Origin: an uncultured Dermabacteraceae bacterium | Lineage (GTDB): Bacteria > Actinomycetota > Actinomycetes > Actinomycetales > Dermabacteraceae | DNA length: 64,000 bases | Assembly: GCA_946223075.1 (NCBI GenBank) | Contig: CAMILZ010000001.1 | Location: forward strand, 62,001 to 126,000 | Direction of reading: 5' to 3' | Shown here: positions 1 through 8,519 of the stretch, piece by piece | How the letters are laid out: the number at the start of each line of letters is the position of its first letter | Position numbering within the stretch: the first letter of the stretch is position 1 | Notes under the pieces: generated by a model | The model's input: the letters and a program-made list of their open reading frames with translations, nothing else | Told to the model about the DNA's origin: nothing | Databases searched by the model: none | Position numbers and translations under genes: made by a program

Positions 1-10
1 AAACGAGGCC

Positions 11-2071
11 TTAGGAAGCGATCCTCGGGATCTCCTCGCTCCACCGCTTTTCAAATACGGTTTCGCCCGCATCGCGGCACTCGACGATCGATTCGGTCGT
101 GAAAGAGTCCGCCGTGCACGTGATGCGCGTCGTCGCCGTGAGTGAAACATCCCAATCGAGATCGGGGCGCCTCAGCGCCACGTTCCACACGGCCTCGGTG
201 CGCGCCGAAAGCGGATCGTCCCACGTGATCCAGTAGCGCTCGACCGTGTCCTCGTCGTAGTGCAGGCCATCGGGATACACGCGCGTACCGCCATAGGCCG
301 GATCGACCTGGAGCGTCGTCTCGCGCTTGACCACATCCTGCTGCACGAGCCGCTCGGGCCTGCTCGCCCCGGCCCTTCCGGCCTCTGGATACTTCACGTC
401 GAGGGGAGTGGGCTGCACGGCTTCGCCGAATCCGACGGCTGCATCGCGCGACGCCGCGGCCGAGCCTTCGACCGGGGTCTCGCGCACGGGAACATCGAGG
501 GTGCTCTTCTCGATATCGAGCGAGAAACCGTCGGCCCCCGGCTGTGGCCAGACCCACGGCCAATAGGCGCTCGAGATTGCCACGCGCAGCGTGTGGCCCT
601 TCGGGACCACGTAGCCGATGCCCGTGAGAGGGATGGTGAGATCGACCCATTCGTCGGTCGGCATCTCGATGGCTTTGTCGCGCCCCTCGCGCGCCGAGAA
701 ATTCATGTTGCCGCGCGTCACAAGAGTGGAGGAGCCATCGGGAGCGACGTCCGTCAGGCGCACGTACGCCTGCCCCTTGGGGTGCGCCGACTTCACGCGC
801 AGGCGCAGCGAGGCGTTGCCGAGAATCCGCACGTCGCTGTCGAGCACGAAGTCGAAGCATGCACTCTTCGCATCATCGACACGCTGATCCGTGGGCAGAT
901 CGCCCGAGTTTCCGAAGGGGAAATACCGCCCGGCGCTCATGCCCGTGTCCTGCGGGCTCTTCACGCGGATCTCATTTCCCGAACGCTCGGCGGCCGGGAG
1001 GGCATCGGCTGAGGAGAAAGCGAAACTCTTGGTGGGACGCTCTTCCGTTGTCCACGATTCTTCGGCGACCCACGTGCCACCAACCTCGTCGTACACCGAG
1101 CTCGGACGCATCGAATCGAGCATCCACGCGCGAAGCAAAGGCTCCTCGTCGAAGCCCGTCTTTTTGCCCTTGAGGTGTAGATCCCAGAAGCGGAGAGTCT
1201 CGCCGAGGAAGTCGATGTGGGGGCCGGGGCGAAGATCGCGATCCGGGTACTGATGCGACCACGGGCCGATGAGGCCCTTCACGCTCTTACCGCGCGAGGT
1301 CAGGTTCTCACACAGGCGAAGAACCGTGTCGCGATACGGGTCGAACCATCCACCGACGGCAAAGACAGCCGCCTCGATGTTGTCGTAGTCCTCGCACGCG
1401 GAGCCGTGCTTCCAGTACTCGTCGCGAGTCTGGTGGCGCATCCACTCGTCGATGTACGGCTCCATCGTGTTGAGGCGCTCGAGCCACTGGTCCTTCCAAC
1501 GATCGCCCACCACGCGGGGATCGGAGGGGCGGGATTCGAAAGCGAGCATCGTCGCCGCCCAGGCGTGCATGTCAACGGCGAGCATCGAGCCGCCGAGGTA
1601 GTGCACGTCGTTGTCGTAGCGATCGTCCGTCGAGCACGTCGTCACGATTGCCTTGAGCTGCGGGGGCTTGCGTGCGGCGAGCTGGAGCGAATTGAAGCCG
1701 CCCCACGAAATGCCGAACATGCCCACATTGCCCGTGCACCACGACTGCTCGGCGATCCACGCGAGGACCTCCTCGCCGTCGCTCAGCTCCTGTTCGTCGT
1801 ACTCGTCGCCCGGGATGCCGTCGGAATTACCGTGGCCGCGAATATCGACGCGGATCGAAGCGTAACCGTGACCCGCATAGTAGGGGTGGCGCTCGTGATC
1901 GCGAGGCGCCGTCCAATCACCCGCGCGGTACGGGAGGTACTCCAGGAGTGCGGGGACCTTCTCGTCGGTGACGGGCATGAACGCCTTCATCCACAGCTTC
2001 GTGCCGTCCGAAAGCGGGATCCAATCCTCCACGATTTTCACGTCGTAGGGGAAATCGTCGATGTATTTCAT
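11..2071 (-). CDS. CocE/NonD family (X-Pro dipeptidyl-peptidase-like) alpha/beta hydrolase
   Basis: Cytoplasmic serine hydrolase of the S15/CocE family, 686 aa, without a signal peptide. These enzymes cleave X-Pro dipeptides from N-termini or hydrolyse esters and amides. Seen in the sequence: an N-terminal alpha/beta-hydrolase fold with nucleophile elbow GISWGG (Ser122), a probable acid in GGWFDPYRD (Asp244) and a probable base in GPWSHQYPD (His273), then a C-terminal jelly-roll-like domain from about residue 330. The start is ATG at 2071, with AAAGGAG about 11 nt upstream. It lies 44 bp downstream of the POT peptide transporter on the same strand, so an operon for taking up and trimming Pro-containing peptides is likely (inference). 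The exact substrate (peptide or ester) cannot be read from the sequence. Confidence 0.85.
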   Translation of the reverse strand: MKYIDDFPYDVKIVEDWIPLSDGTKLWMKAFMPVTDEKVPALLEYLPYRAGDWTAPRDHERHPYYAGHGYASIRVDIRGHGNSDGIPGDEYDEQELSDGEEVLAWIAEQSWCTGNVGMFGISWGGFNSLQLAARKPPQLKAIVTTCSTDDRYDNDVHYLGGSMLAVDMHAWAATMLAFESRPSDPRVVGDRWKDQWLERLNTMEPYIDEWMRHQTRDEYWKHGSACEDYDNIEAAVFAVGGWFDPYRDTVLRLCENLTSRGKSVKGLIGPWSHQYPDRDLRPGPHIDFLGETLRFWDLHLKGKKTGFDEEPLLRAWMLDSMRPSSVYDEVGGTWVAEESWTTEERPTKSFAFSSADALPAAERSGNEIRVKSPQDTGMSAGRYFPFGNSGDLPTDQRVDDAKSACFDFVLDSDVRILGNASLRLRVKSAHPKGQAYVRLTDVAPDGSSTLVTRGNMNFSAREGRDKAIEMPTDEWVDLTIPLTGIGYVVPKGHTLRVAISSAYWPWVWPQPGADGFSLDIEKSTLDVPVRETPVEGSAAASRDAAVGFGEAVQPTPLDVKYPEAGRAGASRPERLVQQDVVKRETTLQVDPAYGGTRVYPDGLHYDEDTVERYWITWDDPLSARTEAVWNVALRRPDLDWDVSLTATTRITCTADSFTTESIVECRDAGETVFEKRWSEEIPRIAS

Positions 2072-2115
2072 GAAAGAGCTGTACTCCTTTCGGTGTTAAA
2101 TGCGGCGAGATCGGC

Positions 2116-3630
2116 TTAGCCCACGAGCGTCATGCGCTTCTTGAGCCACGGCGTTATCGCCATGAGGAAAACGCCGTAGGCGACGACGAGTGCGCCCTGA
2201 ATGCCGAAGTAGAGGGCGGCGTTGTCGTAATCGAAGAACTTCACAATCTGGGCCTGAATGCCCTGCGAAAGGGCCATTGCCGCGAACCACACAGCCATCG
2301 TCTGCGAAGCAAAGGCGCGCGGGGCGAGCTTCGTCGTGGCGCTCATACCGCTCGTCTGCAGCACGAGGTCGCCGAGGCCAAGGAAGATGTAGCAGATCAC
2401 GAGCCACACCGCCGAGAGCATTGCTGCTTCGCCGCTCACGCTTGCGCCGAGTGCCACCACGAGGAAGGCGGCGCCACCGAAGACGGTGCCGAGGCCAACT
2501 TTCGCCGCAACGTGCGGCTGGCGCTTACCGAGCTTGACCCACAGGAGTGCGAGAACCGGGCCCATGATGATCTCGACGATCGCCGTGAGGGAGATGTACC
2601 ACGTCGAGGGGTAGCCCCAGCCGAACAGCGAGTTCTCGGTGCGGTTGAGCGCCATGAAGTTGAGGGTATTGCCGGTCTGGAAGTACATGAGGTTGTACGC
2701 GACAAGGGCGATGAGCAGAAGCGAATACGGCATGAGGTTTGCGCGCTCCGCCTTCGTGACCTTGGGGGAGCGGGCCATGAGTACGAGCATCACGATGGGC
2801 ACGATCGCGCTGACGATCGAGATGACGTTCACGAGGGCATTGATGCCGTCCTCCGCGAGAACGGTGAAAAGGGCGGCGGCGATCACGGCTGCGACGATGA
2901 GACCGATCGTCGCCCAGAAACCGCGGTCCGCGCGGAAGGCTGCGCGGATGCGTGCTGCTGCCTCGTTGCCCGCGAGATGCTTTGACCCAAGGATGTACTG
3001 GATGACGCCCGCGATCATGCCCACGGCAGCCGCGCCAAAGCCCCAGTGCCAACCGATCTCCTGGCCGAGCCAGCCCGCAATGATCGGGCCGAGGAAGGCG
3101 CCAATGTTAATGCCCGAGTAGTAGATCGAGAATCCCGCATCGCGGCGTTCGTCCTCGCTCGAGTAAAGCTCGCCAACCTTCGTCGAGACGTTTGGCTTGA
3201 GAAGGCCCGTGCCGAGAACGATGAGGGCCAGGCCGAACCACGTGGAGAAGCTCGTGGGGATGCCCATGAAGATGTGGCCGGCGGCGATGATGATGCCGCC
3301 AAACAGCACGGTGCGATAGGTCCCGATTACACGGTCCGCGATCCACGCGCCCACGATGGAGAGGAGGTACACGAGCGCGCCGTAGGCGGCGACAATGCTC
3401 GAGGCGACGCCCTCTTCGAAGCCCATGCCGCCGTTCGCGATGGCATCGGCGAAGTAGAGGGCGAGGATCGCCTGGAATCCAAGGTAGGAAAAGCGCTCCC
3501 AGATTTCGAGGCCAAAGAGCGTTGCAAGGCCGCGCGGGTGGCCGAGGAACGCGCTGTCCTGCTGGATAGCGCTGTCCCGTTCGGCTTCACGCACAAAGCG
3601 GTCCCCTGCGGTGGATGCGGGGTTGTCCAT
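2116..3630 (-). CDS. POT/PTR2 family proton-coupled di/tripeptide transporter
   Basis: Major-facilitator peptide importer, 504 aa, with about 12-14 hydrophobic segments. Family marks are visible: AWIADRVIGTYRTVLFGG (first PTR2 signature region) and FSIYYSGINIGAFLGP (second). The N-terminal helix pair resembles the ExxERFxYxG motif of the family (LEIWERFSYLGF). I chose ATG at 3630 because AAAGGA sits 8 nt upstream; longer in-frame extensions run into an AT-rich promoter-like stretch and are unlikely to be coding. It precedes the CocE-type hydrolase in the same direction. Known family role: proton-driven uptake of di- and tripeptides across the plasma membrane. Confidence 0.9.
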   Translation of the reverse strand: MDNPASTAGDRFVREAERDSAIQQDSAFLGHPRGLATLFGLEIWERFSYLGFQAILALYFADAIANGGMGFEEGVASSIVAAYGALVYLLSIVGAWIADRVIGTYRTVLFGGIIIAAGHIFMGIPTSFSTWFGLALIVLGTGLLKPNVSTKVGELYSSEDERRDAGFSIYYSGINIGAFLGPIIAGWLGQEIGWHWGFGAAAVGMIAGVIQYILGSKHLAGNEAAARIRAAFRADRGFWATIGLIVAAVIAAALFTVLAEDGINALVNVISIVSAIVPIVMLVLMARSPKVTKAERANLMPYSLLLIALVAYNLMYFQTGNTLNFMALNRTENSLFGWGYPSTWYISLTAIVEIIMGPVLALLWVKLGKRQPHVAAKVGLGTVFGGAAFLVVALGASVSGEAAMLSAVWLVICYIFLGLGDLVLQTSGMSATTKLAPRAFASQTMAVWFAAMALSQGIQAQIVKFFDYDNAALYFGIQGALVVAYGVFLMAITPWLKKRMTLVG

Positions 3631-3660
3631 GCCAGTCCTTTCGTGGCGTGAGAGGGAATC

Positions 3661-3720
3661 GAGGCCGCGAAAACACACGTTATTTATGTGTATATACAAA
3701 TCGTGGCCTTCTCTACCGTG
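3661..3720 (-). promoter_or_regulatory. AT-rich promoter/operator region before the POT transporter
   Basis: This is a markedly AT-rich island in a high-GC context. On the minus strand it holds TATACA (3689-3694), usable as a -10 box, and an imperfect dyad ACACA...TGTGT (arms 3673-3677 and 3687-3691) just downstream, where a repressor could act. No convincing -35 is seen. The assignment is by position and composition only. Confidence 0.4.
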
Positions 3721-3780
3721 GACGCCCTAATGGCGCCTGTAAAGGAGGGTATGGGGTGGGCTGTGACGAGTCTCGCCGCT

Positions 3781-5697
3781 TTACCAGCGATTTGACTTCT
3801 TTCCGCCGCGGTCGTCGAAACGCTTTCCTTTGCGGGTTTTGAACTTTCCACCCTTCTTCGGGCCCTGATCCACCTGGATACGCATGGGCTTGCCACCTAT
3901 GCGGGCGCGGCCGATGCGAGCGAGCGCAGCCTCGTCGACCCCATCGCGCAGCTCCACGAGAGAGAACGAGGGGAACAGGTCAATCTTGCCGACATCCTGG
4001 CCGTCGAGCCCTCCCTCACCGGCAATGGCGCCGACGATGGCTTGCGGGCGCACACCGTGGTTTTTCCCCACGGCAATGCGGTAGGTCGTAAACCCGGCGC
4101 TCGAGCGCCGCGGGCGCTTTTCGCCACGGTCCTTGTGCTCGCCGCGCTCCTTACGGTCACCGCGCTCGGCCTTGCCGCCCTTGTCTCGGAAGCTCGCGCC
4201 CGTAAAGTCATCCTCGTGCGCGCGTGGACCGTCGTCGCCGACAGTCATCGCGCCGAGCGCCGCGGCAACCTGCTCAACAGAGACATTGTTCTCGGCAAGG
4301 AACTCATTGAGAAGATCGAAGTAGAGGTTCAGTCGCCCCTTCTCGAGGCGCGCGGGAACATCCGCGAGAACCTTCTTCATCTTGTGGCGCGAGACGTCGA
4401 GCGGCGAGGGGATCTGGATCTCCTCGAGATCGTGACGGGTCGTGCGCTCAATATTGCGCAGTTTGCGCTTTTCATGGGGCGCGACGAACGTGATGGCCTC
4501 ACCCGTTCGGCCAGCGCGGCCCGTGCGGCCAATGCGGTGCACGTATGCTTCCGGCTCGGAGGGGATATCGAAGTTTACGACGAGCCCGATGCGCTCGACA
4601 TCGAGGCCGCGCGCGGCGACATCGGTCGCAACGAGCACTGTGAGCGAACCATCGCGGAGTCGCTCGACGATGCGCTCGCGTTCCTTTTGGGGAACATCGC
4701 CCGAGATCGTCGCGGCCACGATCCCGCGGGCAATGAGTGCGGTGCCGACTTCTTCCGCGGCGCTTCGGGTGCGCACAAACACGATCGTTGCGTCCGCGTC
4801 GGTCGTCTCCACGATGCGAGTCAGTGCTCCGGTCTTGTGACGGAAAGGCACGACCGCGTACTTTTGGTCGACGCTCGTGACGGTCGTCGACTGGCGTGCA
4901 ACCGCGACGCTCACGGCGTCGGGCATGTGTTCTTCGGCGACGCGCTTGATCGCGGGTGGCATGGTCGCGCTGAACAGCGCCATGCGCTTTTTCTTCGGAG
5001 CGAAGCCGAGAATCTCGTCGACGTCCTCCGCAAAGCCCATGCGGAGCATCTCGTCTGCCTCATCGAGAACGAGGGTCGCAAGGTGATCAAGCACAATATT
5101 GCCGCGCTTGAGATGATCGATCACGCGCCCGGGAGTACCGACGATGACGTGGGCGCCACGGGCGAGGGCTCGTTCCTGTGGGCCATAGGGGGCGCCGCCG
5201 TAGACGCTGACAACGTTGACACCGTCGAGCTTGGTCGCGAATGACTGAATGGCCTCGGCCACCTGCATCGCGAGTTCACGAGTCGGGGCAAGGACGAGCC
5301 CCTGCGTCGAGCGATCCGAAGCGTGGACCTCCGCAAGGAGGGGGAGGCCGAAGGCGGCAGTTTTTCCCGTTCCCGTTTGGGCGACGCCCAGAACGCTGCG
5401 TCCCTCAAGGAGCGCGGGGATCGCTCGTTCCTGGATGGGGGAGGGGTGCGTGAACCCGAGGTCGCGAACGGCGGCGAGGAGCTCACGCGGGAGGCCGAGA
5501 TCATCGAAGCGCACGCGCTCTTCCTCGGCAGCTTCCGCAGATGCGGAAGCGGACTTTGCGTCATCGTTGGCAGTGTCGCCAGTGTCGGCGGTATCGGCAG
5601 CGGTGGCCTCGGCCATGCCATCCATTTCGAGTGCTTCCGCGATTTCTTCGCGGTTTTCGAGGGAGACGTCGGTGTGGTCAGTGTTGTCGGTTGTCAT
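3781..5697 (-). CDS. deaD: DEAD-box ATP-dependent RNA helicase with DbpA-type RNA-binding domain
   Basis: ATP-dependent RNA helicase of the DeaD/CsdA type, 638 aa, expected to remodel rRNA and mRNA structure. Seen: Q-motif region around 63-90, Walker A AQTGTGKT (106-113), PTREL (138-142), DEAD box (212-215), SAT motif, ARGLD and HRIGRTGR in the second RecA domain. These are followed by a charged linker rich in R/K/D/E, a DbpA-like RNA-binding domain (RIAVGKNHGVRP onward) and a strongly basic tail. An acidic, Ala/Thr-rich extension of about 60 residues precedes the core. The start is ATG at 5697 with AAGGA upstream. A terminator-like hairpin lies about 118 nt upstream of the start on the same strand (5815-5865) and could attenuate the gene or close an upstream transcript. 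Confidence 0.95.
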   Translation of the reverse strand: MTTDNTDHTDVSLENREEIAEALEMDGMAEATAADTADTGDTANDDAKSASASAEAAEEERVRFDDLGLPRELLAAVRDLGFTHPSPIQERAIPALLEGRSVLGVAQTGTGKTAAFGLPLLAEVHASDRSTQGLVLAPTRELAMQVAEAIQSFATKLDGVNVVSVYGGAPYGPQERALARGAHVIVGTPGRVIDHLKRGNIVLDHLATLVLDEADEMLRMGFAEDVDEILGFAPKKKRMALFSATMPPAIKRVAEEHMPDAVSVAVARQSTTVTSVDQKYAVVPFRHKTGALTRIVETTDADATIVFVRTRSAAEEVGTALIARGIVAATISGDVPQKERERIVERLRDGSLTVLVATDVAARGLDVERIGLVVNFDIPSEPEAYVHRIGRTGRAGRTGEAITFVAPHEKRKLRNIERTTRHDLEEIQIPSPLDVSRHKMKKVLADVPARLEKGRLNLYFDLLNEFLAENNVSVEQVAAALGAMTVGDDGPRAHEDDFTGASFRDKGGKAERGDRKERGEHKDRGEKRPRRSSAGFTTYRIAVGKNHGVRPQAIVGAIAGEGGLDGQDVGKIDLFPSFSLVELRDGVDEAALARIGRARIGGKPMRIQVDQGPKKGGKFKTRKGKRFDDRGGKKSNRW

Positions 5698-5814
5698 TAT
5701 TCGGGTCCTTCCGGGCCATCACACACGCCCGCCCCGGAATACGCACGTGAACATTTGCGGGCCACTCATCGGCCCCTCATCGAGTTGAGCACGTCCCCGC
5801 GGGTCACCCGCACA

Positions 5815-5865
5815 CAAAAAATGCGCCATCCGGATCGGCGCCACTCTCTTCGCGCCCGATGGCGC
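5815..5865 (-). terminator. Intrinsic terminator or attenuator hairpin upstream of deaD
   Basis: Read on the minus strand: an 8-bp outer arm GCGCCATC (5858-5865) pairs with GATGGCGC (5823-5830), with inner GGCGC/GCGCC pairing, followed directly by six T residues (5816-5821). It lies between deaD (start 5697) and a doubtful small ORF whose stop is at 5866. It could end transcription from that ORF or act in a long deaD leader; the sequence does not decide between these. Confidence 0.6.
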
Positions 5866-6183
5866 TCACACGTGCTGCCTCAACTCTACGGAACGAAGGA
5901 GCCGCAAGGGAGAGTTCGCGGGGGCGAGAATCGTCACGCCAGCTCCCCGCACCACTTCTGGGTGGAGAAAAACGACGTTAGCCACCGAAATGAGGGTTGC
6001 CCTGCCACTTTTCTTCACCCTCATGCGGTTCCAGCTTTTCTCGGGGCCTTTGTGTTTCCGCCGCACCCTTTGTGGTCCCGCCGCCCCCTTTGTGGTTACG
6101 CCCCCCTTATGTGGCCCCGCCACCCCCCTATGCGGCCCCGCCGCTCTTCCTCCCCACATCCGAACGTGGTGAAAAATCGCCAC
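5866..6183 (-). CDS. Doubtful small basic ORF, 105 aa
   Basis: A GTG start at 6183 has GGAG 7 nt upstream, and the stop is followed at once by the terminator at 5815-5865. Both signals would suit a real small gene. Against it: the ORF runs through 20-bp tandem repeats, whose unit length is not a multiple of three, so the reading frame changes between units. The product is basic and low in complexity in its first half (Gly/Pro/His/Lys), without a recognisable domain. I recognise no family. It may equally be non-coding. Confidence 0.2.
   Translation of the reverse strand: MAIFHHVRMWGGRAAGPHRGVAGPHKGGVTTKGAAGPQRVRRKHKGPEKSWNRMRVKKSGRATLISVANVVFLHPEVVRGAGVTILAPANSPLRLLRSVELRQHV
6043..6143. repeat. 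Five imperfect 20-bp tandem repeats
   Basis: Units share a CTTTGTGG-TCCCGCCGCC-like consensus. The TGTG/TGCG core recurs at 6051, 6071, 6091, 6110 and 6131, giving steps of 20, 20, 19 and 21 bp. The spacing is close to two helical turns and is not codon-phased, which suits DNA-level rather than protein-level repetition. Confidence 0.75.
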
Positions 6184-6626
6184 TTCGCGGCTCCATCCGC
6201 CGATTTCGAGCCAAAAATCACCACTTTGGAAACGGGCAAGGTGAGAAGGGGATGGATGGCAGTTGCAGGGGTGCGGGCCAGTTTCAAGGGATTAGTGGGG
6301 TCCGACGCTTGCCGGGCCACCGTCGGACCAACAATGAGCGCCGTACCCTCCCTGCGAATGCCACCGCCCTGGTGCTCACTGCCGCAGCCCTCCCACGATG
6401 AGCGCCGCGCCGGCACACCGGTGATGGCCGCGGGACCACCCGTACTTCCCGCTCAACCGACCGGTGCCTCACGCTCATACCACCGATGCGTCACCGCCAG
6501 ACTGCACCCGCCCGATGCCCGCGTTAGAATGAGACGGATTGCGGCCTCTAGCGCTGCGCCCCGCTCGCCGTGGGCCGTGGACACGCGCCGCCCACCATCG
6601 ACCAACCCGAAGTCAAAGGATTCTTC

Positions 6627-8438
6627 ATGCTTCGCACCCACCGCGCCGGTGATCTGAGGGCAGATCACATTGGCCAGGACGTCACTCTCACCGGCTGGAT
6701 CGGAAGGCGCCGCGATCACGGCGGCGTGGCCTTCCTTGATCTGCGTGACGCGTCCGGCATTGCTCAGGTCGTCGTGCGCGAGGAAGATGCCCACCACCTC
6801 CGCAATGAATTTGTGCTCAAGGTGACCGGCAAGGTCGAGCGCCGCCCCGAAGGTAACGAGAACCCGGCCCTCCCCACGGGTGACATCGAGGTCATCGCAA
6901 GCGAGGTTGAGGTGCTCAACCCCGCTGCTCCGCTTCCGTTTCAGCTCGACGAGCACAGTGAAGTTGGCGAGGAAGCGCGCCTGCGCTACCGCTACCTCGA
7001 CATGCGCCGCTCGGAAACCGCGTACGCGCTGCGCTTGCGCTCGAAGGTCAACCAGGCCGCGCGCGAAGTACTCCTCAGTGAAGACTTCGTCGAAGTCGAG
7101 ACCCCGACCCTCACGCGCTCGACCCCCGAGGGAGCCCGCGACTTCCTCGTGCCGGCGCGCCTCGCGCCCGGTTCGTGGTACGCGCTCCCGCAGTCGCCGC
7201 AGCTTTTCAAGCAGCTGCTCATGGTCGGCGGCATGGAACGCTACTTCCAGCTCGCGCGCTGCTACCGCGACGAAGACTTCCGCGCCGACCGCCAGCCCGA
7301 GTTCACGCAGCTTGATGTCGAGATGAGCTTCGCCGATCAAGAAGACGTCATCGCGCTCGCCGAGAAGGTGCTCGTGAACGTGTGGAAGCAGATCGGCTAC
7401 GACATCGAAACCCCGATCAAGCGCATCACCTACCGCGATTCGATGGCGCGCTACGGTTCCGACAAGCCGGACCTCCGCTTCGATCTCGAAATCACCGAGA
7501 TGACCGAGTACTTCCAGAACACGCCGTTCCGCGTGTTCCAAGCACCGTATGTGGGCGCGATTGTGATGAAGGGCGGCGCCTCGCAGCCCCGCCGCACGCT
7601 CGATGCGTGGCAGGAATTCGCCAAGCAGCGCGGCGCAAAGGGCCTCGCTTACGTTCTCTTCCAGGAAGACGGCTCGCTCGGTGGCCCCGTTGCCAAGAAC
7701 CTCTCCGACGAGGAGAAGTCCGGCCTCGCCGACAAGGTGGGCGCAAGCGCTGGCGACTGCGTATTCTTCGCCGCGGGTGAAGCCAAGAGCTCGCGAGCAC
7801 TCCTCGGTGCTGTGCGCAACGAGATCGGCGACCGCCTCGGTCTCATCGACCCCGATGAATTTGCGTTCGTGTGGGTCGTCGACGCGCCCATGTTCGAGCC
7901 TGCGGGCGATGCCGAAGCCGCAGGCGACGTTGCAGTTGGCCACGGCGAATGGACCGCCGTTCACCACGCCTTCACGTCGCCGAAGCCCGAGTTCCTCGAC
8001 ACGTTCGACACCGACCCTGCCTCAGCCCTCAGCTACGGCTACGACATCGTGTGCAACGGCAACGAGATCGGTGGTGGCTCGATCCGTATCCACCAGGCCG
8101 ACGTTCAGCAGCGCGTATTCAAGCTCATGGGCATCGGCGAGGAAGAAGCACAGGAGAAGTTCGGCTTCCTCCTTGAGGCATTCAAGTTCGGCGCTCCGCC
8201 TCACGGCGGCATAGCCTTCGGTTGGGATCGCATCGTTTCGATCCTCGCGAAGACCGACTCGATCCGCGACGTCATTGCCTTCCCGAAGACCGGCAACGGC
8301 TACGACCCGCTGACCGCCGCACCCGCGCCGATTACGCCGCAGCAGCGTAAGGAAGCGGGCGTCGATTTCAAGCCCGAGAAGAAGTCCAAGGAGAAGAACT
8401 CCGCGAAGGGCGAGCAGGCGTCGGACGCCGCCAAGTAA
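6627..8438 (+). CDS. aspS: Aspartyl-tRNA synthetase
   Basis: Class II aminoacyl-tRNA synthetase charging tRNA-Asp in the cytoplasm, 603 aa, the usual length for the bacterial type with an inserted GAD domain. Seen: N-terminal OB-fold anticodon-binding domain (TLTGWIGRRRDHGGVAFLDL), motif 2 region (YFQLARCYRDEDFRADRQPE), and motif 3 (PPHGGIAFGWDRIV), with the bacterial GAD insertion between about 290 and 430. The C-terminus carries a short Lys/Glu-rich tail. ATG at 6627 is chosen because AAAGGA lies 6 nt upstream and the protein then begins at the typical N-terminus; an in-frame upstream extension lacks conservation. A strong terminator follows. Confidence 0.97.
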   Translation: MLRTHRAGDLRADHIGQDVTLTGWIGRRRDHGGVAFLDLRDASGIAQVVVREEDAHHLRNEFVLKVTGKVERRPEGNENPALPTGDIEVIASEVEVLNPAAPLPFQLDEHSEVGEEARLRYRYLDMRRSETAYALRLRSKVNQAAREVLLSEDFVEVETPTLTRSTPEGARDFLVPARLAPGSWYALPQSPQLFKQLLMVGGMERYFQLARCYRDEDFRADRQPEFTQLDVEMSFADQEDVIALAEKVLVNVWKQIGYDIETPIKRITYRDSMARYGSDKPDLRFDLEITEMTEYFQNTPFRVFQAPYVGAIVMKGGASQPRRTLDAWQEFAKQRGAKGLAYVLFQEDGSLGGPVAKNLSDEEKSGLADKVGASAGDCVFFAAGEAKSSRALLGAVRNEIGDRLGLIDPDEFAFVWVVDAPMFEPAGDAEAAGDVAVGHGEWTAVHHAFTSPKPEFLDTFDTDPASALSYGYDIVCNGNEIGGGSIRIHQADVQQRVFKLMGIGEEEAQEKFGFLLEAFKFGAPPHGGIAFGWDRIVSILAKTDSIRDVIAFPKTGNGYDPLTAAPAPITPQQRKEAGVDFKPEKKSKEKNSAKGEQASDAAK

Positions 8439-8456
8439 ACCCGGCACCTGAGCGAA

Positions 8457-8497
8457 ACCCCCGGTCACCGAACGAAAGGTTCGGGCCGGGGGCTTTT
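8457..8497 (+). terminator. Rho-independent terminator after aspS
   Basis: CCCCCGG...CCGAAC-gaaa(g)-GTTCGG...CCGGGGG followed by CTTTT. It lies 20 nt after the aspS stop and between convergent genes. Confidence 0.9.
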
Positions 8498-8519
8498 CGC
8501 GTGCGAAAAAGATGAAAGG

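Larger units (their letters stand above)
5698..6626. other. Gene-poor region between deaD and aspS
   Basis: This 0.93 kb divergent intergenic region holds: the terminator-like hairpin at 5815-5865; a doubtful small ORF; five 20-bp tandem repeats (about 6043-6143); two copies of AAAAATCRCCACTT (6172-6185 and 6213-6226); a perfect 9-bp inverted repeat GGTCCGACG/CGTCGGACC (6299-6307 and 6321-6329); and a candidate aspS -10 box TAGAAT at 6525-6530, about 90 nt before the aspS start. No convincing protein gene is seen on the plus strand. Confidence 0.6.

Noticed and set aside
6043..6143. Possible CRISPR array
   Set aside because: Repeats are contiguous 20-mers without spacers, and no cas genes are seen.
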